The notes below the pieces were generated by a model. That model did no database searches. It was not told the origin of the DNA and saw nothing but the letters and a program-made list of their open reading frames with translations. A program made the position numbers and the translations under genes. Of a stretch of 64,000 bases of DNA, positions 48,279-59,140 are shown in pieces (positions within the stretch are counted from its first letter, which is position 1; every line of letters starts with the position of its first letter). The stretch spans positions 5,766,001 to 5,830,000 of the forward strand of contig NZ_BIFS01000001.1 of the NCBI RefSeq assembly GCF_003967555.1, given 5' to 3'. The DNA comes from Dictyobacter kobayashii (GTDB taxonomy: Bacteria > Chloroflexota > Ktedonobacteria > Ktedonobacterales > Ktedonobacteraceae).

Positions 48279-50812
48279 TTATCCTTTCAATGAACCAGAC
48301 GAAACTAGACCCCGCCCGGCTGGTGCTGTCGGTGTGGTATCTGACCCATTGACCGGGGGATTGTTGCCCCCCGGTGCGCTATTTGAGCCAGAAACTGCTA
48401 GCACATCAATTTTAATCTGCGTTGGATCGCCTGGCAAAGTCTTGCTGTCATCGCTCAGCTTGATCGCCACGCTCTTAAAGCCCTTTTGTGCGTTCAAGAA
48501 TGCCTGGGCATCGGCCAGCTTTTTGCCGGCCAGATTGTGGGCCAACTGCGCCTTCTGCGCATCCCCTATCTGATAGGCCCAGGTCCCCTGCGCGCTCACC
48601 AGTAGGGATATATTTCCCTTCTGGCGATTGACGCTGACCACGTTGGTTACAATATGGCCGACCAGGGCGTAGCCGGTCCCGGGATCGCTGGCCGCCTTCT
48701 TCTGCAAGCGGTCTTGCGCCACCTGCTGGGCCCCTTTCTGATCGTAGGCCATACCCGTACAGGTCGCCGAGACCGTCACCGAGGTCGACGTTATATTATG
48801 CCCCTGATCGCCGATCTCTCCTCGATTGCTGGTCACATTCTTCGTACAATTCGGGGTCCCGATCAACTGCTCATTAGCCGTCAACTGCTTAGTGAAATCA
48901 GCCTGTGCCTGTTTGGACAGCGAGGCCACCAGCGGGTTCACCACCGCATCTACATCCCCCTGCTGCACAAACGTATAATCCTGCGGGTCCTGACCACCTG
49001 CGAAAGTATTATTAGTCACAAAGATGAAATTATTGGCATTGCAACAATTTCCATTGAGTGTTCCAGCATCAATATTTCCAATCGTACCGCCAGTAACAGC
49101 ATGTGCTTTAATTGTTACCGTACCAATAGTATTAGTAGCTAGTTGCGCGGCAGGAATTGGAGCTGGTTCATCGGTAATTATGCTTACCCCGGCTCTTGTA
49201 GAAATGACAGTGCCTGAGGCGACTGTAAAGGGTTGGGTCGATCCATTCTTAAATGTTAGTGTGCCATGTGCTTTAGCGGCTGGCGTCTGGGTATGGCCGG
49301 TGCCGGTGACCTGACGTGTCTGGGCTCCTGGGGTAGCGTTAAGGTTTTGCAGGCTGACCTGCAACTGCTGGGCGTTAGGATTGGATGTGACGGCCTGCAT
49401 GACGTAGTTGTCGGTCACCACATGGCTATCCGGCGTGATGGTAATGGTAGCGGCAGTGGTTGAGCCAGCCTTTGGTAGGATACCGGAAATTGGTTGTACC
49501 ACTGTGCTCTGGAAGCTAGCCGGGGCCAGCCAGCCATAGGCTAGCATACCCATTGCCAGCAAGAAAATGAGCAAGAGCAAGAGTAGCAATAGGAGTCGTC
49601 CCGGGCGGCGCTGATTACGTCGGGCCGGGCGCTGCGGAGGATTTCCTCCGCCGCTGGGTGGACGTTGTGCCGCTATCGAGCCGGTATTGCCAGAGGCCGC
49701 AGCTACCGGGGTACCATGATTGGCAGCGGCGGCGCCAGCCAGTCCAGCCGCGCCTATCGCGGCCGCACCCATTCCGCCAGAGCGACGGCGGCCCGCGCCA
49801 TGGGTGGGTGGTGGTACATCAGAGTCGTCCAGTTCGGTTGGTACGATGATGGGTGGCTCGTTGGGTTTAGCTGGATTGCGCACGGGTGTTCGACCCGTGT
49901 TTGTCCCACCAGCGGCGCGTGGATTAACAGGCTGCAGGTCGATGATGCCCGGGCTGCCCCCGGCGGCATTATTCCCCTGTTGCGTGGCGTTGGGATTCTG
50001 TGCCTGCGCATTAGGGGTACGGGTAGCTGGATCGGCCGCTTTGGCTGGTTCATCGTCATCTAGATCGCGAGGTAAAGGGGCCGACCGATTAGCGCGGCGC
50101 ATGCGATCTGCGGTCAGGCCCGCACCTGCTCCGAGGGCAGCGGCTCCCGCGACACCTGTCCCACCGGTTGTGGGGCCCAGATCATCATCATCATCCAACG
50201 TACTGCGATTGGGTGTATTTGGCATGCGCGGCGTCGATGGAACCTGGGGCGAAGGCGTACTGGCGATTGGCGCGCCCGTTTGTGGCTCCGGCTCCTCAAA
50301 CTTCATCGTCGAATTGGGATCGCGTGGCTGCGCAATGCGGCTGGCAGCGGCCCCGGCGGCCGCACCTGCGACCGCCCCGCCTGCCGCCGATTTACCCCAC
50401 CCACCAAAGAAGCGGCTTTTCTTCTCCGGGGCAGGTTCTGGCTGTGGAGCGGGCGTAGCTGGATTGCCACCCTCGCGTAAAGTCTGCGTATAATCTTCCA
50501 AGGATGCATAGACAGGAAAGCGCCGCTGGCGCGCAAATTCTGCCGGCCCGGGGCCGCTCGGGCAATAAAGACCATCTCACCCTGCAATTTGCGGCGGACA
50601 CTTTTTAAATCATCAAAATCCTGTGGACGCTGAAAAGCTTTATTTGGATTGGGAAGAACGATTACAATCTGTTCGCGATTCAATTTTTCCTGGGTCAAGA
50701 TAGCCCCAAGTACACTTTTGCGATCGTCGTTGGGAGAAACATAGATGACACCAATAGTTGCACTTCGAGGGTCATTCATTCCCAGCAGATCCGTGCCGTT
50801 ACCCTGTCTCAT
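48279..50812 (-). CDS. Membrane protein with cytoplasmic Rossmann-like domain and J-like exterior domain, frameshifted
   Basis: The main frame is 48279-50501; one missing base near 50548 joins it to the true N-terminus at 50812. The first 110 residues (EQIVIVLP, FDDLKSVRRKLQGEMVFI, ARQRRFPVYASLEDY) form an alpha/beta fold without kinase motifs, of a type I know from Chloroflexota and Cyanobacteria fused to J-like domains. A long Pro/Ala/Asp-rich linker follows, then one transmembrane helix (LLLLLLLLLIFLLAMGMLA) and an exterior domain closely related to the one of the kinase upstream. It ends 10 bases before the kinase at 45813 begins, so the two are probably one operon. Confidence 0.75.
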
Positions 50813-51026
50813 AATCCATCCCTCTATGCCATAAATTTGCGTTCCTCGCCTATGGCGTTCATTTTACACTATACTGATCGATTAGGAAAGAGAAGAATAA
50901 GTTTGCTTATGCAAAATTAAAGTATTCTCACAAATATTAGATGTTTTATGGCTGCGTATAACTTTTTGCCGCCTGCGGCGGCGGGCGAGGGGTGGGGGAT
51001 GAGCAGGGGGACACCCCCTGACCCCC
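50813..51026. other. Intergenic stretch, mostly non-coding
   Basis: It holds a GCCGCC-TGC-GGCGGC hairpin near 50970, resembling the head of the type-2 palindromes, and then leads into the 32-base tandem array. Confidence 0.5.
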
Positions 51027-51218
51027 GCCATGGGACCTTGCAGGCCCCCTGGACCCCCGCCATGGGACCTTGCAGGCCCCCTGGACCCCCGCCATGGGAC
51101 CTTGCAGGCCCCCTGGACCCCCGCCATGGGACCTTGCAGGCCCCCTGGACCCCCGCCATGGGACCTTGCAGGCCCCCTGGACCCCCGCTGTGGGACCTTG
51201 CAGGCCCCCTGGACCCCC
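51027..51218. repeat. Minisatellite, six copies of a 32-base unit
   Basis: Copies start at 51027, 51059, 51091, 51123, 51155 and 51187, and partial units flank them. Each contains GCCATGGGACCTTGCAGGCC then CCCTGGACCCCC. Only the sixth has a change (GCTGTGGG). As 32 is not a multiple of 3, open frames here on both strands are artefacts. Confidence 0.9.
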
Positions 51219-51270
51219 GCTATTTGCGAGTGTGTCTGACTCCCATCAAGATGGGAAGCATGCCGTTCTT

Positions 51271-51357
51271 GTGCGGACGTGCGCTGGCGCGCCCGAGCTT
51301 TTTTTCTCTTGTGTGGTGCAAAAAGTGCGCACAGCCCACTTTTTGCACCACACAAGA
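51271..51357. repeat. Conserved head plus 21-base palindrome (type 1, copy C)
   Basis: The head at 51271-51298 contains ACGTGCGCTGGCGCGCCCGA, then a T run, then a perfect 21-base stem (51307-51327 with 51337-51357). A second small hairpin, GAGCGCCTTTGGCGCTC, follows near 51368. 51358-51634 holds no gene. Confidence 0.75.
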
Positions 51358-51634
51358 TGACTTCTTGAGCGCCTTTGGCGCTCAACCTCAAGCGCGAAGA
51401 TCGCGGAGATCATGAGGATCAGACACACTCTATTATTTTAATGTTATATCTTTGTTATACGATTAGCTGTTGCGTGTCGTATATTAAATGCCCTGCTATG
51501 GCCGAATGGGGCGAAGGGCTATTCTTAATCCTTTTCTCTTTTTCTTTCCCGCTTCGGATTTTCGGTATAAAAGATTTGCTACCTTATTTATCTCAAGAAT
51601 AGGGTCGATTCGTCAAGCATACAGTATCAACGGA

Positions 51635-54239
51635 TTACCCATTGGCTGATTTTGGTACCTGGATGTCCTGAATTTGTATGTTTATGCTGGCCGGGTTGGT
51701 TGGTAAGGTAGCTGTGTCACCCCCCTTTATATGAATGAACACGTTGGCGATGCCATTTTGCTGTTTTAGTAATGCCTCAGCCGCGCCGACCGATTTTCCG
51801 GCCACAGATTGGAGTAGCTGTCGTTGGCTCTGTGGGCTAAACTGATAGGCCCAGGTCCCCTGTGCGCTGACGAGCAAAGTGATATTTTGCGACTGACGAT
51901 TGACACTGACCACCTGCGACGTAATATTGCCGACCCGGGCATAGCCTGTCCCGGGATCGCGGGCCGCCATTCTCTGCAAGCGATCCTGGGCCACCTGCTG
52001 GGCCCCTTTCTGATCATAAGCCATCGCAGTACAGGTCGCCGAGACCGTCACCGAGGTCGAGGTAACATTGTGTCCCTGATCGCCGATCTCCCCCTTATTG
52101 CTGGTGATATTCTTTGTACAATCCGGGTTCCCGATCAGTTTTTCATTGGCGGCTAATTGACCGTTGATATCGCCCTGTGCCTGCTGTGTAAGCGTCTTAA
52201 CCAGTGGATTGACCACAGCATCCACATCTTCCTGCTGCACGAATTTATAATCCGCAGGATCTTGACCGCCTGTGAATGCACTTGTGTTTTGAACTACTAC
52301 AAAATTTCCTGTAGTACAGCATGTTTGATTAATGTTTAATGCCTGGATGTTTCCTATTGTTCCAACCTTTGTAGCGTGGGCAGAAATTGTTGCTTGACCA
52401 TCACGATTGGTGTTAGTATTAGCTGCCGGTATGGTAATTGGCCCATCCGTTAAAAATTCCGTTCCGTTTGGTCCTGGTATAGTAGTAGCGACAGATATTG
52501 TGAAAGGATTAAAAGATCCATTAAGAAATGTTAATATGCCTTTTGATACTGTTCCGTTGGTTTGGGTGTGGCCTGTACCAGTTATCTGACGAGTCTGGGT
52601 TGTGGGTGTGGCGGTCAGGTTATGCAGGCTGACTTGGAGTTGCTGAGGGTCGGGATTGGTGGTGACGGCTTGAAGTACATAGTTGTCGGTGACGGTTTTG
52701 CTGCTGGGGACGATGGTGATGGTGGGACCGCTCGGGTTGTTGGCGGTTCCTGGAAATATGGCGCTCATGCCGGTGAGGGTGTGGAGGCCCGGGAAGATGG
52801 GTGTGAGCAAGACAAGGAGCAGGCCGAGAATGAGTAAGGCGCTGACGAGCAGGCCGATGGTGAGCTTGCGGCCCGGTCGGCGTGGGCGCGTTGGTATAGA
52901 TTGGCCGGTGCCTCCTGAGCGGGCAGCTTTTTGTCCGGATGAGCTGTAGGCCTCTGGTGGCAGCACGCGCGTTGGCGGGACCGCTGCCCGGCCTGTGTTC
53001 GCGGGCGGGACCGCGTGTCCTGGCGAGGTGTTGAGGCCGCGCGATGTACGTAGCGAGCTGCGTGCCGGCGTGCCGGTATTCTTATAGTCTGAATTGCGCC
53101 GTGGTGGCATTGATGGATAGGCTGCGGCGTCGGATTCCTGATGTGGTGGGTGGGCCGCCTCGCTGTCCAGTTCGTATTCAGATGCATCGATGTAAGCTAT
53201 AGCATCAGGGGCCAGGTCGTCCATGTCGCCGGGCAGGTTGGGGCTGGACCAGATTGAATTGGCTGCTGTGGGCGGTTTGCGGGTCGCGCCATCTGGCGTA
53301 GCTGACGGCAGGGAGGGGTGCGACAACGAAGACTGCCGGGGTGGGTGCAGCGACTGCTGGCGTGAGATCGCATGCAGCGTGCTGGCCGAAATCACCTCCT
53401 GTACCGCATCCCAGAAATCCAGGGCATCCACGTAGCGCTGGCGCGGATCTTCCGTCAGGGCGCGCAGGATCACATCATCCAGGTCCGGTGGTAGCAGCTC
53501 AAACAACTCACTGGGTCGGATGAGCGGCTTGATGGGGGCACGGTTCCGCAGATCGACCAGAGAACGCTTGAAGGGTAGCCGACCCGTACACAATTGATAG
53601 AGGATCACCCCCAGCGCGAAGATGTCGCTGGCCGGCTCGGCCCGGCCCCGTAGCTGCTCGGGTGCCATATAGGGTAACGTCCCGCCTGCCGCAAAAGTAA
53701 AATGGGTCGCATCCTTCTCCACCGCCAGACCAAAATCGCTCAGAATCGCCTGCTCACCCCACCCGGAAGGGCCCGAAAAAGAATGTTCAGCGGCTTCAAA
53801 TCCCGGTGGATCACCCCCTGAGAATGGGCGTAGGAGACCGCCTGGCATAGCTGCTCAAACACCACCAGCGTCTGAGCGAACGCGAAGGGCACCCCGGGCC
53901 GCAAACGCTTATGGAGATCCCCGTTCTGGGCATACTCCATCACAATATAAGGCACAAACGACCCCTGCGACCCATCCAGCAGCTCCAGGCGAGCCCCCCA
54001 TAGATCCGCACCACATTGGGATGCTGCCAGCGAGCCACCTGAGCCGCCTCCTTCAAAAAGCGATCCACGGTCCGCTGCTCCAACTCCTGCGGCTTAATCA
54101 CCTTAACCGCCACCTCACGCATCTCACGCTCATCCCAGGCCAGGCAGACGTCCGCCATACCCCCGCTGCCCAGCACCCCATCCAATCGATAGCGCTGCCC
54201 CAGACGCTCCAAAGGAATCCCATAGCGCCACAATTTCAT
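51635..54239 (-). pseudogene. Transmembrane Ser/Thr protein kinase with J-like exterior domain, two frameshifts
   Basis: About 865 residues. The N-terminal frame has the Gly loop VLGSGGMADV and the lysine in VAVKVIK; the middle frame has YIVMEYAQNGDL and HRDLKPLNI; the main frame has AILSDFGLAVEK, YMAPEQLRG and DIFALGVILYQL. One base is missing in a C6 run near 53996 and one near 53760. After a disordered linker a transmembrane helix (IGLLVSALLILGLLLVLLTP) leads to the exterior domain with GTGHTQT, FLNGSFNPFTI, FTGGQDPADYKFVQQEDVDA and CTKNITSNKGEIGDQGHN. All catalytic motifs are present. GAGGTG precedes the ATG at 54239. Confidence 0.85.
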
Positions 54240-54484
54240 CGTAAGCACCTCAAAACAAACACACAAACAGACAAAAAGCCACCCATGAATGGCAAGAGCA
54301 CATATGGAATAACTATATACAATATAAGCAATTATTTCATTGTTATAGGAGAAAAGCAAGTAAGAACGCATCTCTTCATGCAAACGACACCCCAAAAATC
54401 AGCGACCTCCCATTTCCGCTTTTAAGAAGATACCGGGTATCTACAGATATAGAAAGTCGTAATAGTAATGGAAGGGAAGATCAA

Positions 54485-54991
54485 TTGGATGCATTTAAAA
54501 AACCTCGCCGCAAAAAATTTACCCCTCTTAAGCCGATGCGCCTTGAAGGATATGACTATCATTTGCCAGGCGCCTATACCATTACCATATGCGCCCGGAA
54601 GTTACAGCCTTTGTTTCTACACCCTACTTTACGCGACATCTTATATAAAGAATGGGAAAATCTCTCAAAACGCTTTGCCAATGTCGTTCCAGGAACAATG
54701 ATTGTCATGCACAACCATATCCACTGCATCCTCATAATTGAAGGCAATGACCCACACGAAAAAAGCGTCACAGATATCATTGGTACCTACAAATCCATTG
54801 CCGCCAATGCCTGGTTGCGCTACATCAAAGAAACAGGTGATCAACAAAGCGGCAAAATATGGAAAACGCGCTTTTATGATCATATTGTTCGTGGGAAGAT
54901 TGATTTTGATACCCAGACAGCTTATATCCTCAACAATCCAGCCGCATTTGAAGCCAAGCAGAAAAAGCACCATAAAGGAAAAGAAGAATAA
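54485..54991 (+). CDS. REP-associated tyrosine transposase (RAYT), IS200-like
   Basis: A 168-residue HUH-family transposase. The metal-binding motif is His78-Ile-His80 in VMHNHIHCI, the nucleophile is probably Tyr131 in KTRFYDHIVRG, and LPGAYTITICARK matches the N-terminal strand of RAYT proteins. These single-domain enzymes bind and cut hairpin REP sequences and are domesticated, with no ends of their own. The start is a TTG with GGAAGGGAAG 6 bases upstream. A cluster of REP-like repeats begins 10 bases after the stop. Confidence 0.85.
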   Translation: MDAFKKPRRKKFTPLKPMRLEGYDYHLPGAYTITICARKLQPLFLHPTLRDILYKEWENLSKRFANVVPGTMIVMHNHIHCILIIEGNDPHEKSVTDIIGTYKSIAANAWLRYIKETGDQQSGKIWKTRFYDHIVRGKIDFDTQTAYILNNPAAFEAKQKKHHKGKEE

Positions 54992-54994
54992 AAT

Positions 54995-55459
54995 CCAAAA
55001 TGTACGTGCGGGGCTTGCCCCCGCTTTATTCCTCGCCAAACGATAAGGGAGAATAAAAGATGTTATTGTTAATTTTTCGGGAATAGAGGGAGGAAGCGGG
55101 GGCAAGCCCCGCACGTACAGGTCTTTTTTATTGTTGATTTATTTCTTGCCAAACGATAAGGGATAATAAAAGATGTTATTGTTGATTTGTCGGGAATAGA
55201 GGGAGGAAGCGGGGGCAAGCCCCGCACGTACAGGTCTTTTTTATTGTTGATTTATTTCTTGCCAAACGATAAGGGAGGATAAAAGATGTTATTGTTAATT
55301 TTTCGGGAAGGGAGGGAGGAAGCGGGGGCAAGCCCCGCACGTACAGGTTATTTTTATTGTTGATTTATTCCTCGCTAAGCGATTAAAAAAGAATAAAAGA
55401 TGTTATTGTTGATTTGTCGGTAGGGGAGGTTAAAAGAGCGGGAAGCCCCCGCACGTACA
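54995..55459. repeat. REP array next to the RAYT gene, locus d
   Basis: A forward arm at about 55000-55027 is followed by inverted arms at 55094, 55207, 55320 and about 55435. The first three are exactly 113 bases apart, so a unit of arm plus A+T-rich spacer is tandemly repeated. The arm is AAGCGGGGGCAAGCCCCGCA followed by CGTACA. Confidence 0.9.
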
Positions 55460-55470
55460 TTTTGGGGGGG

Positions 55471-55995
55471 TCAGGCGATGAGGCCTTGTTGGTGGAGGAT
55501 GTCGAGGGTTTGGGTGGTTTCTTCGAGGGATTTGTTGAGGAGGGTGGCGATCTCCTGGGGGGAGCGGTAGCCGTCGATGAGGAGGTAGACGACGCGGTAG
55601 CGGTGGGGGAGCTGGCGGATCTGGTCGGGTTGGAGTTGGATTTTTTGGCGCGGGATGGGGTCGATATGGGGTTTGGGTTGTTGGATCGTTAATTGGGCCT
55701 GGCTGCTGGCGAGGTTGGATTGGAGCATGGCACGGTATTCGTTGCGGGCCGCTATGTTGGAGGTTTCGGGCGCGATAAGTTTCCAGTGGAGTTGGCCGAG
55801 GGGGGCGAGCATGGTTACCCAGCGTTCTCCCGGGCGCGGAGAGGGGACTGACAGGATGTCGAATGGTTTGCCGTCCTGGATCAGTATCTCGACGAAACCT
55901 GGTTTGCCGTTGATGATGATGTCGGCATGAAAGATGCCCGCGTATTTGTATGACGCGGCCAGGCGTAAAAGGTCTTCGTAGCTGACGTGTAACAT
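55471..55995 (-). CDS. Hypothetical protein with wHTH-like C-terminus
   Basis: A 174-residue protein starting MLHVSYEDLLRL. The first 90 residues are an alpha/beta region (FHADIIINGKPGFVEILIQD), somewhat like DUF4388. The last 60 (RYRVVYLLIDGYRSPQEIA, then ETTQTLDILHQQGLI) look like a winged helix. It reads towards the REP array. The upstream Met at 56004 is an alternative. The function is unknown; a role in regulation is only suggested by the C-terminus. Confidence 0.6.
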   Translation of the reverse strand: MLHVSYEDLLRLAASYKYAGIFHADIIINGKPGFVEILIQDGKPFDILSVPSPRPGERWVTMLAPLGQLHWKLIAPETSNIAARNEYRAMLQSNLASSQAQLTIQQPKPHIDPIPRQKIQLQPDQIRQLPHRYRVVYLLIDGYRSPQEIATLLNKSLEETTQTLDILHQQGLIA

Positions 55996-56426
55996 ATGCT
56001 TCAACCACCATTTTTATAGAATACTGCTCATTGACTATTAGGGCAACATATACGAGATGCAAATGCTGCATTGAGTTTGTGGTTATACAGTAGCATATTG
56101 CCAGCAGCAGTGAAACCCGTTTTTCTTTATAGAAAACTGATATGGTTTATCATTATGTGTCAATGTGTTTCTCTATATGTCACAACGGAGAAAACTTTTA
56201 TAGGCTTTTAATGGTTTAGCTATGTGATATATATTGTGTTACTTTTTTATTATGTCAACAATAATGCGTTGTGTCTGGTCGATTGCTGTTGGTATTTGTT
56301 TTTTTGAGGCTATTGTATGTAACGCAGAGCCGCCATGGCACGGATTGGATGGCCTGGCTGTTAGCTAGAAGATAGATGAAGGATGGGCTATGTAATGTTC
56401 GTCCAGAGAATGAATGTACATCTTTC
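55996..56426. other. Intergenic A+T-rich stretch
   Basis: No gene or RNA supported. It probably holds the promoter of the minus-strand gene. Confidence 0.4.
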
Positions 56427-56505
56427 AGGTGTGGAGTGTGTGATGGGCGGCTGCAGCCTCCCATCACACACTCCACGCCTCTAACCCGGCGCCGCAGGCA
56501 CCAAA
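56427..56505. repeat. Long palindrome with G+C-rich head (type 2, copy E)
   Basis: A 54-base inverted repeat (56427-56480) with two mismatches, similar to copy D at 14205 in stem and in head (the head AACCCGGCGCCGCAGGC is read on the other strand). Confidence 0.7.
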
Positions 56506-56607
56506 GAGAAACAGTAAATAGCCCTGTAAAGGATGTACCCTGATTGGTCTGTTGGCCGTAGACGAGATATAATAGAGGGCAATAGAGGGAGGAGTGATTA
56601 AGTTTTT

Positions 56608-57879
56608 ATGGTCTTAGCAAAGAATGGTAAAAGAGTTCTCTTATTGATGTCTCCGGCGACCTATCGGGCAGGAGCTTTTGTGCAGGCCGCGCAGCAACTT
56701 GGTTTGGACGCTGTGGTGGGATTGGATCTGCCAGAGACGCTGGCGGAATACTGGCATGTGCCGCTGGGTCTGGAGTTTGCGAATATCAGGACTTCAGTGC
56801 AGCGTATTGTTGAGTATGCACGCGAAAAACCATTCGCAGCGATCCTTTCGGTGGATGATAGTGCGACCGAGCTGGCTGCCTATGCCAATATGGCTCTGGG
56901 CCTGGCTAACAATTCTCCACAGGCCAGTGAAGCTGCGCGTGATAAATTACTAATGCGCCAATTGATGTCCGCTGGCGGCGCTCCCTGTCCTATTTTTCGT
57001 AATTTCTGGTTGTATGAAGATCCCGCATGGATTGCCAGCCAGGTCACTTATCCCTGTGTGCTTAAGCCACGTCGACTTTCGGGGAGCCGTGGCGTTATAC
57101 GTGCCGATAACGCGGCTGAATTTACGGCCGCCTTTGGCCGCCTGAAACGCTTGCTGGTCGCCGAAGGAGCCTCAGAGCACGAAACCTCCATCCTCGTTGA
57201 AGATTTCATCCCTGGCTTTGAAGTGGCCCTGGAAGGCCTGCTGACCGATGGCCACCTGAAGGTCCTGACCCTGTTTGATAAGCCTGATCCTCTGGATGGT
57301 CCTTTCTTTGAAGAAACGATCTACATAACGCCATCCAGGTTGCCCGCGCAGACGCAGCAAGAGATTGCCGACTGCGTTGCGACCGCCGCGGCATCGCTGG
57401 GATTGCGTACCGGGCCCGTCCACGCCGAGTTGCGAGTCAATGAACGCGGCCCCTGGATGCTGGAGATTGCCGGTCGCTCGATTGGTGGACTCTGCTCAAC
57501 GATCCTGGAATTTGGCTCGGGCATGTGCCTGGAAGAGCTCATCCTGCGCCATGCGATTGGAGAAGAGGTTGCTACCCTGGAGCGTGAGGAGCACGCGGCG
57601 GGCGTAATGATGATCCCTATTCCAGGCGCGGGCATACTCAAGGGAGTGCAGGGTGTTGAAGCGGCCAAGGCCGTACCCCTGATTACCGGTGTCGAGATCA
57701 CGGCCCAGCTCAACAACCAGCTTGTCCCATTGCCGGAGGGGGCCAGCTACCTTGGCTTCATCTTCGCGCGTGGTGACACGCCAACTGAAGTTGAAGCCGC
57801 CATTCGCCAGGCCCACCAATGCCTGCACTTCGAGATCCGACGCGGCATCCCGGTCCTCAATCAAGGCAGCGCTAAATAA
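56608..57879 (+). CDS. ATP-grasp domain ligase
   Basis: A 423-residue ATP-grasp enzyme. The N-terminal pre-grasp region ends near residue 105 (RDKLLMRQLMSAGGAPCP). The ATP-binding core has PCVLKPRRLSGSRGV with a Lys, ILVEDFIPGFEVALEGL and, for metal binding, MLEIAGRSIGGL. This layout fits carboxylate-amine ligases of the L-amino acid/dipeptide ligase or biotin carboxylase-like type. The substrate is unknown. GGAGGAG is the only strong ribosome site, 13 bases before the ATG, rather far. Confidence 0.85.
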   Translation: MVLAKNGKRVLLLMSPATYRAGAFVQAAQQLGLDAVVGLDLPETLAEYWHVPLGLEFANIRTSVQRIVEYAREKPFAAILSVDDSATELAAYANMALGLANNSPQASEAARDKLLMRQLMSAGGAPCPIFRNFWLYEDPAWIASQVTYPCVLKPRRLSGSRGVIRADNAAEFTAAFGRLKRLLVAEGASEHETSILVEDFIPGFEVALEGLLTDGHLKVLTLFDKPDPLDGPFFEETIYITPSRLPAQTQQEIADCVATAAASLGLRTGPVHAELRVNERGPWMLEIAGRSIGGLCSTILEFGSGMCLEELILRHAIGEEVATLEREEHAAGVMMIPIPGAGILKGVQGVEAAKAVPLITGVEITAQLNNQLVPLPEGASYLGFIFARGDTPTEVEAAIRQAHQCLHFEIRRGIPVLNQGSAK

Positions 57880-57980
57880 GGTAAAAAGCAACAATGCCAT
57901 TCATTTAGGGGATAGATGAATTATTCTAATGTAGCGAAAAAAGAGCATTATGTCTTTTAAGAAAGAGCAGCAATAAAAAA

Positions 57981-58130
57981 GATCAGTACGTGCGGGTCTT
58001 GCCCCGCTTCATCCGTCCCATCTCGAACGAAAACAATAATTAATGCTATGGCTCGAATTATATACCTGCATATTGTTATTGTTGCTTTTGCGGGTGGGGG
58101 CGCAGGAAGCGGGGCAATCCCCGCACGTAC
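57981..58130. repeat. REP-like inverted repeat pair, locus e
   Basis: A forward arm at 57981-58010 and an inverted arm at 58106-58130, both with one lost G compared with the other loci. Confidence 0.75.
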
Positions 58131-58151
58131 AATTCGTTATTATTGTGGCTT

Positions 58152-59140
58152 TTACGAGTTGGCGGGGAAGTCGCTGGTAATGGCCCGGGCATAGACGGCC
58201 GGATCTACATTGCCGCCGCTGATGATGCAGCAGACACGCTTACCACGGAAGCGCTCCGGTTGGGTTAGCAGGGCACCGAGGGCCAGGCCACCGGTCGGCT
58301 CTATCTTGAGATTAGAGTAGAGGAAACAATAGCTTAAGGCCGCCATGGTCTGCTCATCGGGACCTCAACGATATCGGCCAGCCCACGCTGCAGTATCTCC
58401 CAGTTAAGTTTTCCCAGGCTAATGGTGCGTGCGCCATCGGCCACGGTCGCGGGTTCAGCCTCATTCTTCACCAGGTGGCCGGTTCGCAATGAACGTGCCG
58501 CGTCATTGCCGGCCAGCGGTTCCGCGCCCACGATCTCGGTCGTGGCCTCCAGGTAGTCTCGTGCCACCACGATGCCGGAGCTCAAGCCACCCCCGCCAAC
58601 TGGAACAACAATCGTATCAAAAGGGCCGAGCGCCAGAATCTCGTGGCCCAGGGTTGAATTGCCCGCTACCACCCGATAATCATCATAGGCCTGCGCCCAG
58701 AAGGCATCCGGATATTGCTCCAACAACTGCGCCACGCGTTCTGCCCGGCTGATCTGGTGTACATCGATCAGGTCAACTGTGCCACCATAGGATTGGACGG
58801 CCGCTATTTTTACCTGGGCCGAGGTTTCCGGCATCACCACCGTGCACGACTTATCCAGCAACTTGCAGGCATAAGCCACCGCCTGCCCAAAGTTGCCCGA
58901 AGAAGCTGTCACGATCCGTGTCTGTGGCACGCTTGAAAGCAGATTATAAGCGGCCCTGAACTTAAAGCTACCGGTATGTTGCAGCGATTCGCTGGCGAGC
59001 GTTATTTCACAGCCCAGCTCCGCTGATAGGCGCGTTGCCAGCGTAAACAAGGTTGGGCGTATAAACGTTGGCAGCGTCTGCCAGACCTGCGCCACATATG
59101 CATTATTCAACTCTGGTGCTGATGGAAAAGAAGCAAGCAT
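58152..59140 (-). pseudogene. Threonine/serine dehydratase, frameshifted
   Basis: About 330 residues of a fold-type-II PLP enzyme. The PLP lysine is in GSFKFRAAYN, the substrate loop is ASSGNFGQAVAY, and the phosphate-binding loop is VPVGGGGLSSG. That combination is typical of threonine dehydratases and related serine racemases, which deaminate to 2-oxobutyrate. One base is missing near 58361; after it the last 60 residues (TMAALSYCFLYSNLKIEPTGG) continue in the expected way. There is no C-terminal regulatory domain. Confidence 0.88.

Noticed and set aside
50882-51415. Long open frames on both strands with Gly/Pro-rich repeats
   Set aside because: They come from the 32-base G+C-rich tandem repeat, run on both strands at once, and have no ribosome site.
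55030-55440. Second possible CRISPR array
   Set aside because: The 113-base unit repeats as a whole and contains the REP arm; there are no variable spacers.
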